Positions 17,081 through 23,617 of a stretch of DNA of 64,000 nucleotides are shown here, piece by piece. Under the pieces are notes generated by a model, which saw only the letters and a list, made by a program, of their open reading frames with translations, ran no database searches and was not told where the DNA came from. The position numbers were made by a program, and so were the translations under genes. This stretch comes from Pseudomonas rhodesiae. GTDB taxonomy: Bacteria; Pseudomonadota; Gammaproteobacteria; Pseudomonadales; Pseudomonadaceae. How positions within the stretch are numbered: the stretch's first letter is position 1; each line of letters opens with the position of its first letter. The stretch spans positions 310,001-374,000 of the forward strand of contig NZ_VFEU01000003.1 of assembly GCF_007858255.1 (NCBI RefSeq), in the 5' to 3' direction.

Positions 17081-17100
17081 AAAAAAACCGCTTTCGCGGT
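17081..17100 (-). terminator. Intrinsic terminator after the fibre chaperone gene
   Basis: ACCGC-GAAA-GCGGT is followed on the minus strand by seven T, right after the chaperone stop. It splits the tailocin operon into a baseplate/fibre part and a sheath/tube part. Confidence 0.7.
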
Positions 17101-17102
17101 GG

Positions 17103-17363
17103 CTATTTCAGAAAGGCGGGCTTTTCAGGCCATGCCACGATGAATGGATCTCCAACATTTTGCGGAACATCCCGCAAAGCTCTCCGGTAATTTGCAACCT
17201 GAATACGTTGCTCATCATTAAGGGGGCTGTCCTGAACTTGGGTATAATCCGTTTCGCTCAACAGTTGATCTCGACGGACTCGGATACATGCCCATTCCAA
17301 GAGTTCCAAACCTGCCTTGCTAAGGATACGCGAAGGAACAGTTTCTGCAGAAAATTCGCTCAT
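17103..17363 (-). CDS. Tail fibre assembly chaperone (phage tail APC-like)
   Basis: The 86-residue protein shows the pattern of the small tail assembly chaperones that fold fibres: W-A-C-I-R-V-R-R-D-Q-L-L-S-E-T-D near residues 24-39, then Q-R-I-Q-V-A-N-Y-R-R-A-L-R-D-V-P, and a final aromatic WPEKP motif. It starts immediately after the stop of the presumed receptor-binding protein, so the pair is a fibre plus dedicated chaperone cassette. Composition is AT-richer than the tail genes, like the fibre gene. Confidence 0.8.
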   Translation of the reverse strand: MSEFSAETVPSRILSKAGLELLEWACIRVRRDQLLSETDYTQVQDSPLNDEQRIQVANYRRALRDVPQNVGDPFIVAWPEKPAFLK

Positions 17364-17981
17364 TTAGAAAACCACCGTTGGAGAAAGAGAAAGTTTAGAC
17401 TTTAATTCGCCCACACTAATCGAATGGTAATGACCAATCTGCATAGTATCAATTCGCAAAGATGTCACATATACATTAGGAATCTTTATGCGACAGATCG
17501 CATTACCCGCAGTATCCGCATAAATAGCTGGCTCAAACTTTCCAAAGCATGACTGATTGATAACTGCTCTCTGAGGCGAGTAAACGTAACCTGCAAATGT
17601 CTCATCCAACACTAAAGAGCTACCGTAACTATAGCCACGAATATTCAGCCAAAACATCTGATCATCGGTATTAATGGAAAACGGCAGTTTGAAATGAGCG
17701 TACACATTCAATGACGACCCGAGATCCGTTGCAACCAGCCCTCCAGCAGCGCCAACATCGTAAGGAGCACCAGTCCCCCAAATCATGCCTTGAAAGACAC
17801 TCATCAGAAGTGTCCCCGGCTCACCAATGGCACCAACGACATCTTTTAACGCTCGAAACTGATCAAACTCTGCACGCGCCTGATTCATTCTCGCGTCGAT
17901 AGCATCAATTTTTCCATTCACGGCATTTGTCAGGTTATTTGAAGCCTGAACCAAGTTAGCTATTTGCGTTTCCGTACTCAA
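17364..17981 (-). CDS. Putative receptor-binding / distal fibre protein, low GC
   Basis: The 205-residue product is not recognised as a named family. Residues 1-45 (IANLVQASNNLTNAVNGKID then DARMNQARAEF) form a heptad-type coiled coil suited to trimerisation; the rest is beta-rich and aromatic (WLNIRGYSYGS, YVYSPQRAVINQS). It begins with TTG, supported by AGGAG eight bases upstream. Two 60-base lines counted by eye have 42-43% GC, well below the neighbouring tail genes, a mark of a swapped specificity cassette. Context between a fibre base protein and an APC-like chaperone argues for the receptor-binding role. Confidence 0.6.
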   Translation of the reverse strand: MSTETQIANLVQASNNLTNAVNGKIDAIDARMNQARAEFDQFRALKDVVGAIGEPGTLLMSVFQGMIWGTGAPYDVGAAGGLVATDLGSSLNVYAHFKLPFSINTDDQMFWLNIRGYSYGSSLVLDETFAGYVYSPQRAVINQSCFGKFEPAIYADTAGNAICRIKIPNVYVTSLRIDTMQIGHYHSISVGELKSKLSLSPTVVF

Positions 17982-18072
17982 AATAGTAGCTCCTCTTTTA
18001 CCACTTTAATGCCTCGACGCACTCTTACCGAATGACAAATCGCGAGACCAAATAAGTTATCCAACACTTAGA

Positions 18073-18603
18073 CTATGCCCGGCCGAGTTCTCCAACACGA
18101 AATAGCAAACCTAGATGCCGAGCCATATTGTCGATATTGGCAGTAGCGATCACTGCCAACTCATTAGCAATAAGAACGTTCAAGCTTTCAGTCCCCACCA
18201 CAATCACCACGCTATCCCCCGGCAACGGCGAAACATCCAGCGTGAACTTCTGCAGCACCCGAGCCGCCGCCGCTTTATACGTCAGCAACTTTCCTGCGAC
18301 GGAATACACCGCCAACAGCGTCCCACTGGCGAGATAAAAGCCAAACTCGCCAATTTCATATTCGCCGTCGCCGTCAAACAGCGCGGCCATCCTGAGTTGG
18401 TGGTTGCCCAGGTCTTCGTAATCCACGATGGCGACCCGTTGGCGTTCGTCGCGCAAGGCCACTTCGCTGCCGTCCGGGTTGTAGCGGCCGGTGCCGGCGC
18501 CAATGTGGGTGATTTCACCTTTCAAACCCTGGTTCTTCGCCTGCAGCACTTCATCCAATCCCTTGGCGGTGAAGCGCACCAGGCGCGTAATGTCATCTGT
18601 CAT
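18073..18603 (-). CDS. Tail fibre base protein (gpH N-terminal-like, DUF3751-type)
   Basis: The 176-residue protein resembles the N-terminal, baseplate-attaching part of P2-type fibres: a T-x-x-G-L-D-E-V-L start, I-T-H-I-G-A-G-T-G-R-Y, then G-E-F-G-F-Y-L-A-S-G-T-L-L-A-V-Y-S and V-L-Q-K-F-T-L-D-V-S-P-L-P. Full fibres continue for hundreds of residues; here the frame stops at this size and the probable distal part is a separate gene after a 91-bp gap. Its ATG overlaps the gpI stop (ATGA). The last 40 residues are helical and may pair with the next protein. Confidence 0.78.
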   Translation of the reverse strand: MTDDITRLVRFTAKGLDEVLQAKNQGLKGEITHIGAGTGRYNPDGSEVALRDERQRVAIVDYEDLGNHQLRMAALFDGDGEYEIGEFGFYLASGTLLAVYSVAGKLLTYKAAAARVLQKFTLDVSPLPGDSVVIVVGTESLNVLIANELAVIATANIDNMARHLGLLFRVGELGRA

Positions 18604-19238
18604 GGCTGCGCCCTGAGGTCGTAGTCGTTAATGGTGTAGTGCAGGGCTGCGCCGGTTTGGGTAAGCCGGGCGCCCAGCACTGTTTCGGGTAGAGCGCCCC
18701 GCAGGGAAAACTCACTGTCACTCAACGGCGGGTCGAGCGCGCTGCTGATCGAAAGGCCGCCCAAGGTCTCGTGGACAATGGTGATGGTGGCCTGATCACG
18801 CTCGCTCTTGGCCGCGTTGATACGCCGAATCAGCCGGTTGTGGTCACCGCTGGACCAACTGCGCCCCACAATTGCCTGCACGTCAAAGGTGTACGGCACG
18901 CCCAGCGGCCGCTGCTGATACCAGGCGCTGATATTGGGCGTAAAACCCAAAGACTCCACCGCATGGATCAACGCCTTGGGCGTGCCCGCCTGACGCTGGA
19001 TCTGCCAGGAAAGCCCCACGGTCAGGCGTTTTTCCGTTTCGCTGGCTTGGGTATTCCATTCGCTGACACCCCGGTCGGCGGCCAGGTACGGCAGAAATTC
19101 GACGGGGGTTTGCAGCGGGTTCATCAGCGCGGGAAACGGCGGTACGACGCGGTCCAGCAGGGTGCCGAAGCCCAGGTCCAGGGCTTTCTCCAGTGCTGAG
19201 CTATTGGCCGGCAACAGGCTCGCTTTGCTTTCACTCAT
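18600..19238 (-). CDS. Tailocin baseplate protein I
   Basis: The 212-residue protein corresponds to P2 gpI, which bridges baseplate wedge and fibre. Visible family features are LLPANSSALEKALD at the start, P-V-E-F-L-P-Y-L-A-A-D-R-G-V-S-E-W (near 46-62), and a middle helix with GTPKALIHAVESLGF (near 84-98). ATG overlaps the gpJ stop by four bases; a longer upstream frame is antisense-like in composition and is rejected. Confidence 0.87.
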   Translation of the reverse strand: MSESKASLLPANSSALEKALDLGFGTLLDRVVPPFPALMNPLQTPVEFLPYLAADRGVSEWNTQASETEKRLTVGLSWQIQRQAGTPKALIHAVESLGFTPNISAWYQQRPLGVPYTFDVQAIVGRSWSSGDHNRLIRRINAAKSERDQATITIVHETLGGLSISSALDPPLSDSEFSLRGALPETVLGARLTQTGAALHYTINDYDLRAQP

Positions 19239-20230
19239 AGCGTGCGCACCTCCACCTCGACACCGGTGCAATAAGGGGCCTGGAAGGCTGTGGTGATGAT
19301 CGGTTCCAGAGGTTCGAGAATCTGCAACTGCGCCGCGCCCGCACTGTGAATGGCGTAGTCGATCCAACTGGGGTCGACGCGTCCTTCGAGGCGATGGCAG
19401 GAGTCGGCGTAGGTTTGCAGCAGGCGTTGAGCCGCCACTTGGGTCAACCCGGAATCCGGCCCGGCGTTGATCTTGGCCACGACGCGGATTTTGTACGGCA
19501 GGATCTGCGCACTCTGCACGCTGACCAGATCGGTTTCCGGCCTTACATCCGGCCGTGCGAAATGTCGTCGCACGCCGTCAAGCAATTCGGCGGATGCGCT
19601 GCCGTCGCCCTCCCTTGACAGTACCGTGACCATGACTTCGCCTGGAGCGGTGCGCCGCGCATTGCCATCCTTGACTTGGGCCGCGTAGCCGTCCGGGTCG
19701 AAGGTGTAGCTGACGGTAACCACGCCGGGAGTGGCGCTCTGCACCTTGACCGACGGCCGTTCACCCAGGGTGAAGACCTCGCGTCGATACTGCATCCGCG
19801 AGCCTGCCGCCGGTGCATGGGGTGCCAGGTAGTAGCGCAGACGGGCATCGTCGTCGCTTTCCAGAATGGATGGTATCGGCGGGAATGCGGCCGGGTCGCC
19901 AGGGTCGAGCACTTGGCGCTCCAGCCCCATGTCGGCAAGGCGTGCATCCAAGTTGCTGCCGGTTGCCCACCACGCCAGCATCTGCTTGATACGGGCGTTG
20001 TACTTGCGTTCATGGGTTTGCAGGCGTACGCAAAACGCTTCCAGGGCCAGGGTCAATAATTCGCTTTCATTGTCCAGACTGGCCTTGAGTTTGGGCGCGC
20101 TTTGCGGCGCACGGGTGGCCACGTAATCGATGACGAACGCCTTGAATTCCACCAACAACGGCTCGAACGCCTCCACGGCAATAAGCGCCGGCTCCGCCAG
20201 TTGGTTCTGGCCGGGGATCAACATGCTCAT
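19235..20230 (-). CDS. Tailocin baseplate wedge protein J
   Basis: P2 gpJ / T4 gp6 family wedge protein, 331 residues. Recognisable are a helical N-terminus with NESELLTLALEAFCVRLQTHERKYNARIKQML, L-A-P-H-A-P-A-A-G-S-R near 139-149, the S-A-T-P-G-V-V-T-V-S-Y strand, and the RREGRVDPSWIDYAIHSAG-like C-terminal segment with the GV-VEVRTL tail. It overlaps gpW upstream and gpI downstream by four bases each, showing tight translational coupling of the wedge proteins. Confidence 0.9.
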   Translation of the reverse strand: MSMLIPGQNQLAEPALIAVEAFEPLLVEFKAFVIDYVATRAPQSAPKLKASLDNESELLTLALEAFCVRLQTHERKYNARIKQMLAWWATGSNLDARLADMGLERQVLDPGDPAAFPPIPSILESDDDARLRYYLAPHAPAAGSRMQYRREVFTLGERPSVKVQSATPGVVTVSYTFDPDGYAAQVKDGNARRTAPGEVMVTVLSREGDGSASAELLDGVRRHFARPDVRPETDLVSVQSAQILPYKIRVVAKINAGPDSGLTQVAAQRLLQTYADSCHRLEGRVDPSWIDYAIHSAGAAQLQILEPLEPIITTAFQAPYCTGVEVEVRTL

Positions 20231-20559
20231 GTCACGACCTCGAAGGTTTGTTGACGGTTTTTCCAGGTGCCGGCAAAACGCAGCAACAAACCAGCGCCTT
20301 GCCGCGTAGCGACGATGACCTCGGGTTGAAAATCGGCGATGCCATTCTGGGTGTTGTAGAACGCCTGCGCGGCATGGCTCTGGGCGAGGATCAGCAGGTC
20401 GTCGCCCAAGTTCTGACCAAGCAGTTGCGGGATCATCGAGCCGTACAGCGGGCGCTTCTGGCGAGTGCCTATGGGAGTGGTCAGCGCTCGGGTGGCGCGC
20501 TGTACGAACTGCAGCCAGTCATCCACGGCTGCCCCGGTGTTTCTATCGATTCCGAGCAT
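20227..20559 (-). CDS. Tailocin baseplate wedge protein W (gp25-like)
   Basis: The 110-residue protein has the GPW/gp25 fold pattern: an N-terminal D-x-x-T-G motif, T-R-A-L-T-T-P-I-G-T-R-Q-K-R-P-L-Y-G-S (near 26-42), in which the T-x-x-G-x-R-x-x-R-x-x-G signature is complete, and a C-terminal L-L-L-R-F strand. gp25-like proteins act as the lysozyme-related wedge component that starts sheath assembly. It stops inside the gpJ start. Confidence 0.9.
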   Translation of the reverse strand: MLGIDRNTGAAVDDWLQFVQRATRALTTPIGTRQKRPLYGSMIPQLLGQNLGDDLLILAQSHAAQAFYNTQNGIADFQPEVIVATRQGAGLLLRFAGTWKNRQQTFEVVT

Positions 20560-20568
20560 GGCAAATCC

Positions 20569-21180
20569 TTATGCGCTGCTGATCACACGGCCCTGGTGAT
20601 CCACCACTGGGCCACTTAAATGCACCCCGCCGGCATCCAGCCGCAGACCGGTAGCCCCCAATTGCAGGGCGATGCTGTCGGCCGTCAGTACCAGGCTGGC
20701 GGCGCCGACCTGTGCGAGGACCTGCTCCCGTGAGCCCGTGACGGTGGTGGGCCCGTTGCGCCAATTGAACAGGTGAGTGGCATCGTCGTAATCGCTTTGC
20801 GTCCCGTCCTGATAAAGGCGACGCGTCAACGTCGCCACACGGGAGACAGGCGGAAACTGACTACTGTTGAGGCCGAACAGGGCCACGGACTGCGTCCCCC
20901 CTTCCCCACCTGCATAGTTGAGCAGCAGGCATTGCTCGCCCACAGATGGGATGCGGGTTTCCGTCTGCGCACCGGCGCTGGGGTTGAAAAAATGAATGGC
21001 CGGGGTGAGCAAATCGCCATGCCGAACCTTGCATGTGTGGCTGGCGGCATCGACTTCCTCACATACGCCAATCCGACAAAAACTGTCGGCACGGCGGTAC
21101 AGGTCTTCGAGCTGGGCCTCCATTTGCGCCAGGCGCTCGATGATCGGCCCCAGTTGCATGCGTAGCAACGCGTCGAACAT
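20569..21180 (-). CDS. Tailocin spike / baseplate assembly protein V
   Basis: The 203-residue protein corresponds to P2 gpV, the trimeric membrane-piercing spike. A helix (residues 1-35) leads into the OB domain (VDAASHTCKVRHGDLLTPAIHFFNP, then P-S-V-G-E-Q-C-L-L-L-N-Y-A-G-G), and a C-terminal repeat region of short beta strands (TADSIALQLGATGLRLDAGGVHLSGP) forms the triple helix. An iron-binding HxH tip, common in spikes, is not obvious in the last residues. Confidence 0.88.
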   Translation of the reverse strand: MFDALLRMQLGPIIERLAQMEAQLEDLYRRADSFCRIGVCEEVDAASHTCKVRHGDLLTPAIHFFNPSAGAQTETRIPSVGEQCLLLNYAGGEGGTQSVALFGLNSSQFPPVSRVATLTRRLYQDGTQSDYDDATHLFNWRNGPTTVTGSREQVLAQVGAASLVLTADSIALQLGATGLRLDAGGVHLSGPVVDHQGRVISSA

Positions 21181-21183
21181 GGT

Positions 21184-21699
21184 CTACTCCTGCAGAGGTC
21201 GATATTGATCGGGATCGTCGATATTCGAGACTTCCCAGGTGCAGGCAATCAGCGGTTTACCCGTAGGATCTTCGAGCAGCGGCGGCCCCAGATAGAGCGT
21301 TTGGCTGAAGGACACCGTCCAGGTGTCGTAGTCCGTTTCGCTGGAGCCCAGAACGGAGGGCGCTGCCACAATGGCCATGGGCAGGTCGCATTGCTCGGCC
21401 GGCAGCCCCCAGCGGTTGTCCAGGGCCAGATCCATTAGTTGGCTGGCCAAGTCGCAGGCGTCAAAGGGCGCCGCGCCGCTGGCAACCGTGACTTTGAGAG
21501 ACACCGACAAGGCATGCGCCTTACGCCCGTCCAGGGCGCGTATTCCGGGGCCGTTGCGCTCCACGCCGATCAAAATGCCGCTGGCATCCGTGGCGCCGTT
21601 GAAATCCTGGTGATTGCCCACCCGCAGGTGCGGGAACGCCAGCTTGAGCGTTTCTGCGATCGCGATGGGCAGTTGGGAAGGTTTTTCGATAAGTGTCAT
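21184..21699 (-). CDS. Tail module protein of unknown function (terminator-like?)
   Basis: This 171-residue protein between holin and spike is not recognised with certainty. It has a helical start (LPIAIAETLKLAFPHL), a strand with G-I-L-I-G-V-E-R, a V-S-L-K-V-T-V-A strand, the helix-rich middle and a final W-T-V-S-F-S-Q-T-L-Y-L-G strand. This alternation recalls the ring-forming tail terminator or gp37-like proteins of Mu-type tails, and no other terminator candidate exists in the locus, but the link is an inference from pattern and position. ATG giving MTLIEKPSQ is the likelier start. Confidence 0.6.
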   Translation of the reverse strand: MTLIEKPSQLPIAIAETLKLAFPHLRVGNHQDFNGATDASGILIGVERNGPGIRALDGRKAHALSVSLKVTVASGAAPFDACDLASQLMDLALDNRWGLPAEQCDLPMAIVAAPSVLGSSETDYDTWTVSFSQTLYLGPPLLEDPTGKPLIACTWEVSNIDDPDQYRPLQE

Positions 21700-21720
21700 A
21701 GGGTCGCGTCCTTGCAGCAA

Positions 21721-22065
21721 TTACTGCTGATCGGGCCGCGAAGTCGGCGTCTGGTTGACCCCGATACGCTTGGCCGCCCAGCGTTCATAAAGACCGATGG
21801 CTACGTCGGCCCCCGCCATGGCGGTGAGGCAGCCGATGGCGCCGGCAGTCCAGATCGACATGCCGGCGGCGTAACACAGCATCAGGGCCGAAACCCCGCA
21901 CACCATGCACGCGCCAGACCTCAAGGCCAGGCGCCGGATCAACGACCAACCGCGGGCGCCCTCCTTGTCGGCACGCCACATTTCGCCGGATACCCCGCCG
22001 ATCAAGGCCAGTGCAATCACCAGCCAGATAGGCATTTCCGCTAACGCTTGCTGCTCGTTTGTCAT
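21721..22065 (-). CDS. Tailocin holin
   Basis: The 114-residue membrane protein has three hydrophobic segments (about residues 11-28, 47-64 and 68-88) and a charged, proline-bearing C-terminus, the topology of class I holins of the HP1/P2-like group found in Pseudomonas tailocins. It times lysis by opening the inner membrane for the GH19 enzyme. A very strong AGGAGG precedes the ATG. It is the first structural gene after the leader, more than 10 kb away from the endolysin and spanins at the other end of the operon. Confidence 0.83.
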   Translation of the reverse strand: MTNEQQALAEMPIWLVIALALIGGVSGEMWRADKEGARGWSLIRRLALRSGACMVCGVSALMLCYAAGMSIWTAGAIGCLTAMAGADVAIGLYERWAAKRIGVNQTPTSRPDQQ

Positions 22066-22140
22066 GTCACGCCTCCTGGCTGAGCAATGCCGGCTGAATG
22101 CCGGTTTTCCGGGTAAATCCATTTATAGGTAGGCATTCCA

Positions 22141-22164
22141 AAAAGCCCGGTTGCCCGGGCTTTT
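22141..22164 (-). terminator. Intrinsic terminator between tailocin promoter and holin
   Basis: AAAAGCCCGG-GCAA-CCGGGCTTTTT on the minus strand: a ten-bp stem followed by T. It lies about 330 bases after the predicted start site and 75 bp before the holin ATG, so most transcripts may end here unless read-through is regulated. Confidence 0.8.
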
Positions 22165-22496
22165 CAGTAATGCTGTCCTCGAACCTTCGGCGCTACTGGC
22201 GCGGTACGGTTCTTTCGTCAATGTTTTTCCGACCACGATCCCTGTCTGCCGGATAACTGCTTCTGGTGCTTTACGCTGCACACCCGGGTCAGTTGCCAAC
22301 CCTCTGAACCGTTAAGGCCGGTTCATCGCTGCCTGTTTCTTGTAAAGCGGTGTCACTAAAGAGCGTCGGCATCCTTGCCGGTATTGCCTGGCATCCCTGC
22401 CATCGCTGTGATGGCGTCCTTGCCGATGTTGCGTGCCTTCCTTGTCATCCTTGGCAGCATCCTTGCCGCCTCCACCAGGCCTTGTTGGCTGGCTTG
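22141..22496 (-). ncRNA. Tailocin leader RNA with multiple GGA hairpins (candidate RsmA/E-binding RNA)
   Basis: From the predicted start near 22496 to the terminator the minus strand holds no convincing gene. Within about 100 nt it contains six A-N-G-G-A motifs; at least four lie in the loops of short hairpins: GGCA-AGGA-TGCC (22368-22379), GGCA-GGGA-TGCC (22390-22401), GGC-AAGGAC-GCC (22413-22424) and GGCA-AGGATGC-TGCC (22453-22467). GGA in a hairpin loop is the RsmA/CsrA recognition element. A discrete RNA of about 355 nt, or a regulated leader, is inferred. Two short frames crossing it (62 and 69 codons) lack ribosome-binding sites. Confidence 0.5.
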
Positions 22497-22502
22497 AGAT
22501 GA

Positions 22503-22531
22503 AGAATATGCATGTATGCATATACAGTCAA
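22503..22531 (-). promoter_or_regulatory. Tailocin promoter with palindromic operator between -35 and -10
   Basis: On the minus strand TTGACT and TATTCT are separated by exactly 17 bp. A perfect palindrome with eight-bp arms, ATATGCAT-AC-ATGCATAT (22506-22523), fills the spacer, so a bound repressor would occlude polymerase. The upstream half also reads CTG-N10-CAT, one base short of a LexA-type CTG-N10-CAG box. The nearby S24 repressor is the expected ligand. Confidence 0.72.
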
Positions 22532-22545
22532 TGCGTAAATGCATT
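22530..22545. promoter_or_regulatory. Second palindrome overlapping the tailocin -35 (AATGC-N6-GCATT)
   Basis: Five-bp arms flank six bases and share the ATGC/GCAT core with the main operator. It abuts and overlaps the -35 hexamer, as expected of a cooperative second operator. Confidence 0.5.
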
Positions 22546-22616
22546 TATTTTCACTAAGGATATGCTCATGTGCATTTTTGGCTTGGGGATTCAAGGGGTT
22601 ACTGGTTTTTGGCAGG

Positions 22617-22647
22617 CGAAAAAAAACCCGCTGCTTGGCGGGTTTTG
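22617..22647 (-). terminator. Terminator of the repressor gene
   Basis: On the minus strand AAAACCCGC-CAAGCA-GCGGGTTTT is followed by more T, directly after the repressor stop. It insulates the tailocin promoter from the repressor transcript. Confidence 0.8.
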
Positions 22648-22662
22648 TCCTACTGAATTGGG

Positions 22663-23397
22663 TTAACGCGCGTACATGCCCCACCAGAACACATGACCGA
22701 GGATACTGATCTGCTCGTCCTGGATTTCCTGGAAACTGTAGTCCTCGTCCGGATGCTCGTCGCGGTTGAAGCTGCGCAGACGAATCCCGGATGGCAGGCG
22801 ATAGAGCTGTTTGACCCGCAATTGGCCATTGTGATTGATGGCATACAGATCGCCATCGACGATATCGCCGATGCCGCTCTTGCCCGCATTGACCCCAACG
22901 GTGGCGCCATCGCGCAGCACTGGCAACATGCTGTTGCCGCGCACCGTCACACACTTGGCCTGGTCGAATTGCACACCATTGTGTCGCAAGCTGCGCTTTC
23001 CAAAACGCAGGCTGGCTTTCTCGCTTTCCTCGATGACGAATCTTCCTGATCCAGCAGCCAATTCAACCTCGCGCAGAAAGGGGATCGACACCTCATCGTC
23101 ATTGATAGGGGTGTCGTCGTCCCACAGGCTTATGTCCTTGAGTTCCGAATGCATCGGGTCGCGCCCGTCGTCCCGCGCAGCGCCTACGGCCACGCGCCCG
23201 CGCAGTTGGTCGGTGCTCACGCCAAAGTATTCGGCAATGCGGGAGATATGCTTGTCAGACGGATCGACAATCTTGCCGCTGAGGATCCGAGACAGCGTGG
23301 ACTGAGGCACACCGGTACGCCGGTGAAGCTCCGTGGGGGAGATCCGGTCGCGGTCCAGCAATTCTCTTAATACGATAGAAACGTTGCGTTTTTGCAT
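22663..23397 (-). CDS. CI/PrtR-like tailocin repressor, XRE helix-turn-helix plus S24 peptidase
   Basis: The 244-residue protein has an XRE-type helix-turn-helix (about residues 17-60, PTELHRRTGVPQSTLSRIL) and a LexA/CI-type S24 domain. A cleavage site A115-G116 (ELAAGSG), nucleophile Ser156 (G-N-S-M) and base Lys196 (R-V-K-Q-L) are all present, so RecA-stimulated self-cleavage is expected to induce the tailocin on DNA damage. P. aeruginosa PrtR is the functional parallel, but no PrtN-like activator gene is found here. The ATG giving MQKRNVSIVL is chosen over an upstream start without ribosome-binding site. It is divergent from mutS. Confidence 0.88.
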   Translation of the reverse strand: MQKRNVSIVLRELLDRDRISPTELHRRTGVPQSTLSRILSGKIVDPSDKHISRIAEYFGVSTDQLRGRVAVGAARDDGRDPMHSELKDISLWDDDTPINDDEVSIPFLREVELAAGSGRFVIEESEKASLRFGKRSLRHNGVQFDQAKCVTVRGNSMLPVLRDGATVGVNAGKSGIGDIVDGDLYAINHNGQLRVKQLYRLPSGIRLRSFNRDEHPDEDYSFQEIQDEQISILGHVFWWGMYAR

Positions 23398-23429
23398 AAC
23401 GGCGATAGTGCCGGGTGTTTTGCAGCTTG

Positions 23430-23457
23430 GCAAATGCTAATTTGCATATTTTATGCA
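23430..23457. promoter_or_regulatory. Twin palindromes in the repressor-mutS intergenic region
   Basis: GCAAAT-GCTA-ATTTGC (23430-23445) overlaps TGCATA-TTT-TATGCA (23443-23457). Both share the TGCAT/ATGCA core with the tailocin promoter operators, which suggests autoregulation by the repressor. A third TTGCATAA copy spans its start codon. Their location also raises possible effects on mutS, whose start lies 160 bp away. Confidence 0.6.
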
Positions 23458-23617
23458 CAGGTCGCGCTGTATCAGGCGCAGCGTCTCTGCGTTTTGTACA
23501 CCGGTTTGCAACCTGCGAAGCGCCGACTTCACATGTTAACCTTGCGGCCATTGCAATAAGCAGGGCCGAGCGCCCCACCTTTGCCCCACTCCTTTCAACG
23601 AATTTGCTAACTATCTG

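Noticed and set aside
22312..22544. Two overlapping 62- and 69-codon frames in the tailocin leader
   Set aside because: No ribosome-binding site, starts lie inside the promoter palindrome upstream of the predicted transcript, and residues are simple repeats caused by the GGCAAGGATGCC-type hairpins. A leader RNA explains the sequence better.
23478..23500. Possible LexA box CTGTATCAGGCGCAG upstream of mutS
   Set aside because: The spacing is CTG-N9-CAG, not N10, and the centre is GC-rich.
10407..23617. Search for an activator (PrtN-like), integrase, capsid or packaging genes in the tail locus
   Set aside because: None is present; the locus is a tailocin, not an intact prophage, and control seems to be by the repressor alone.
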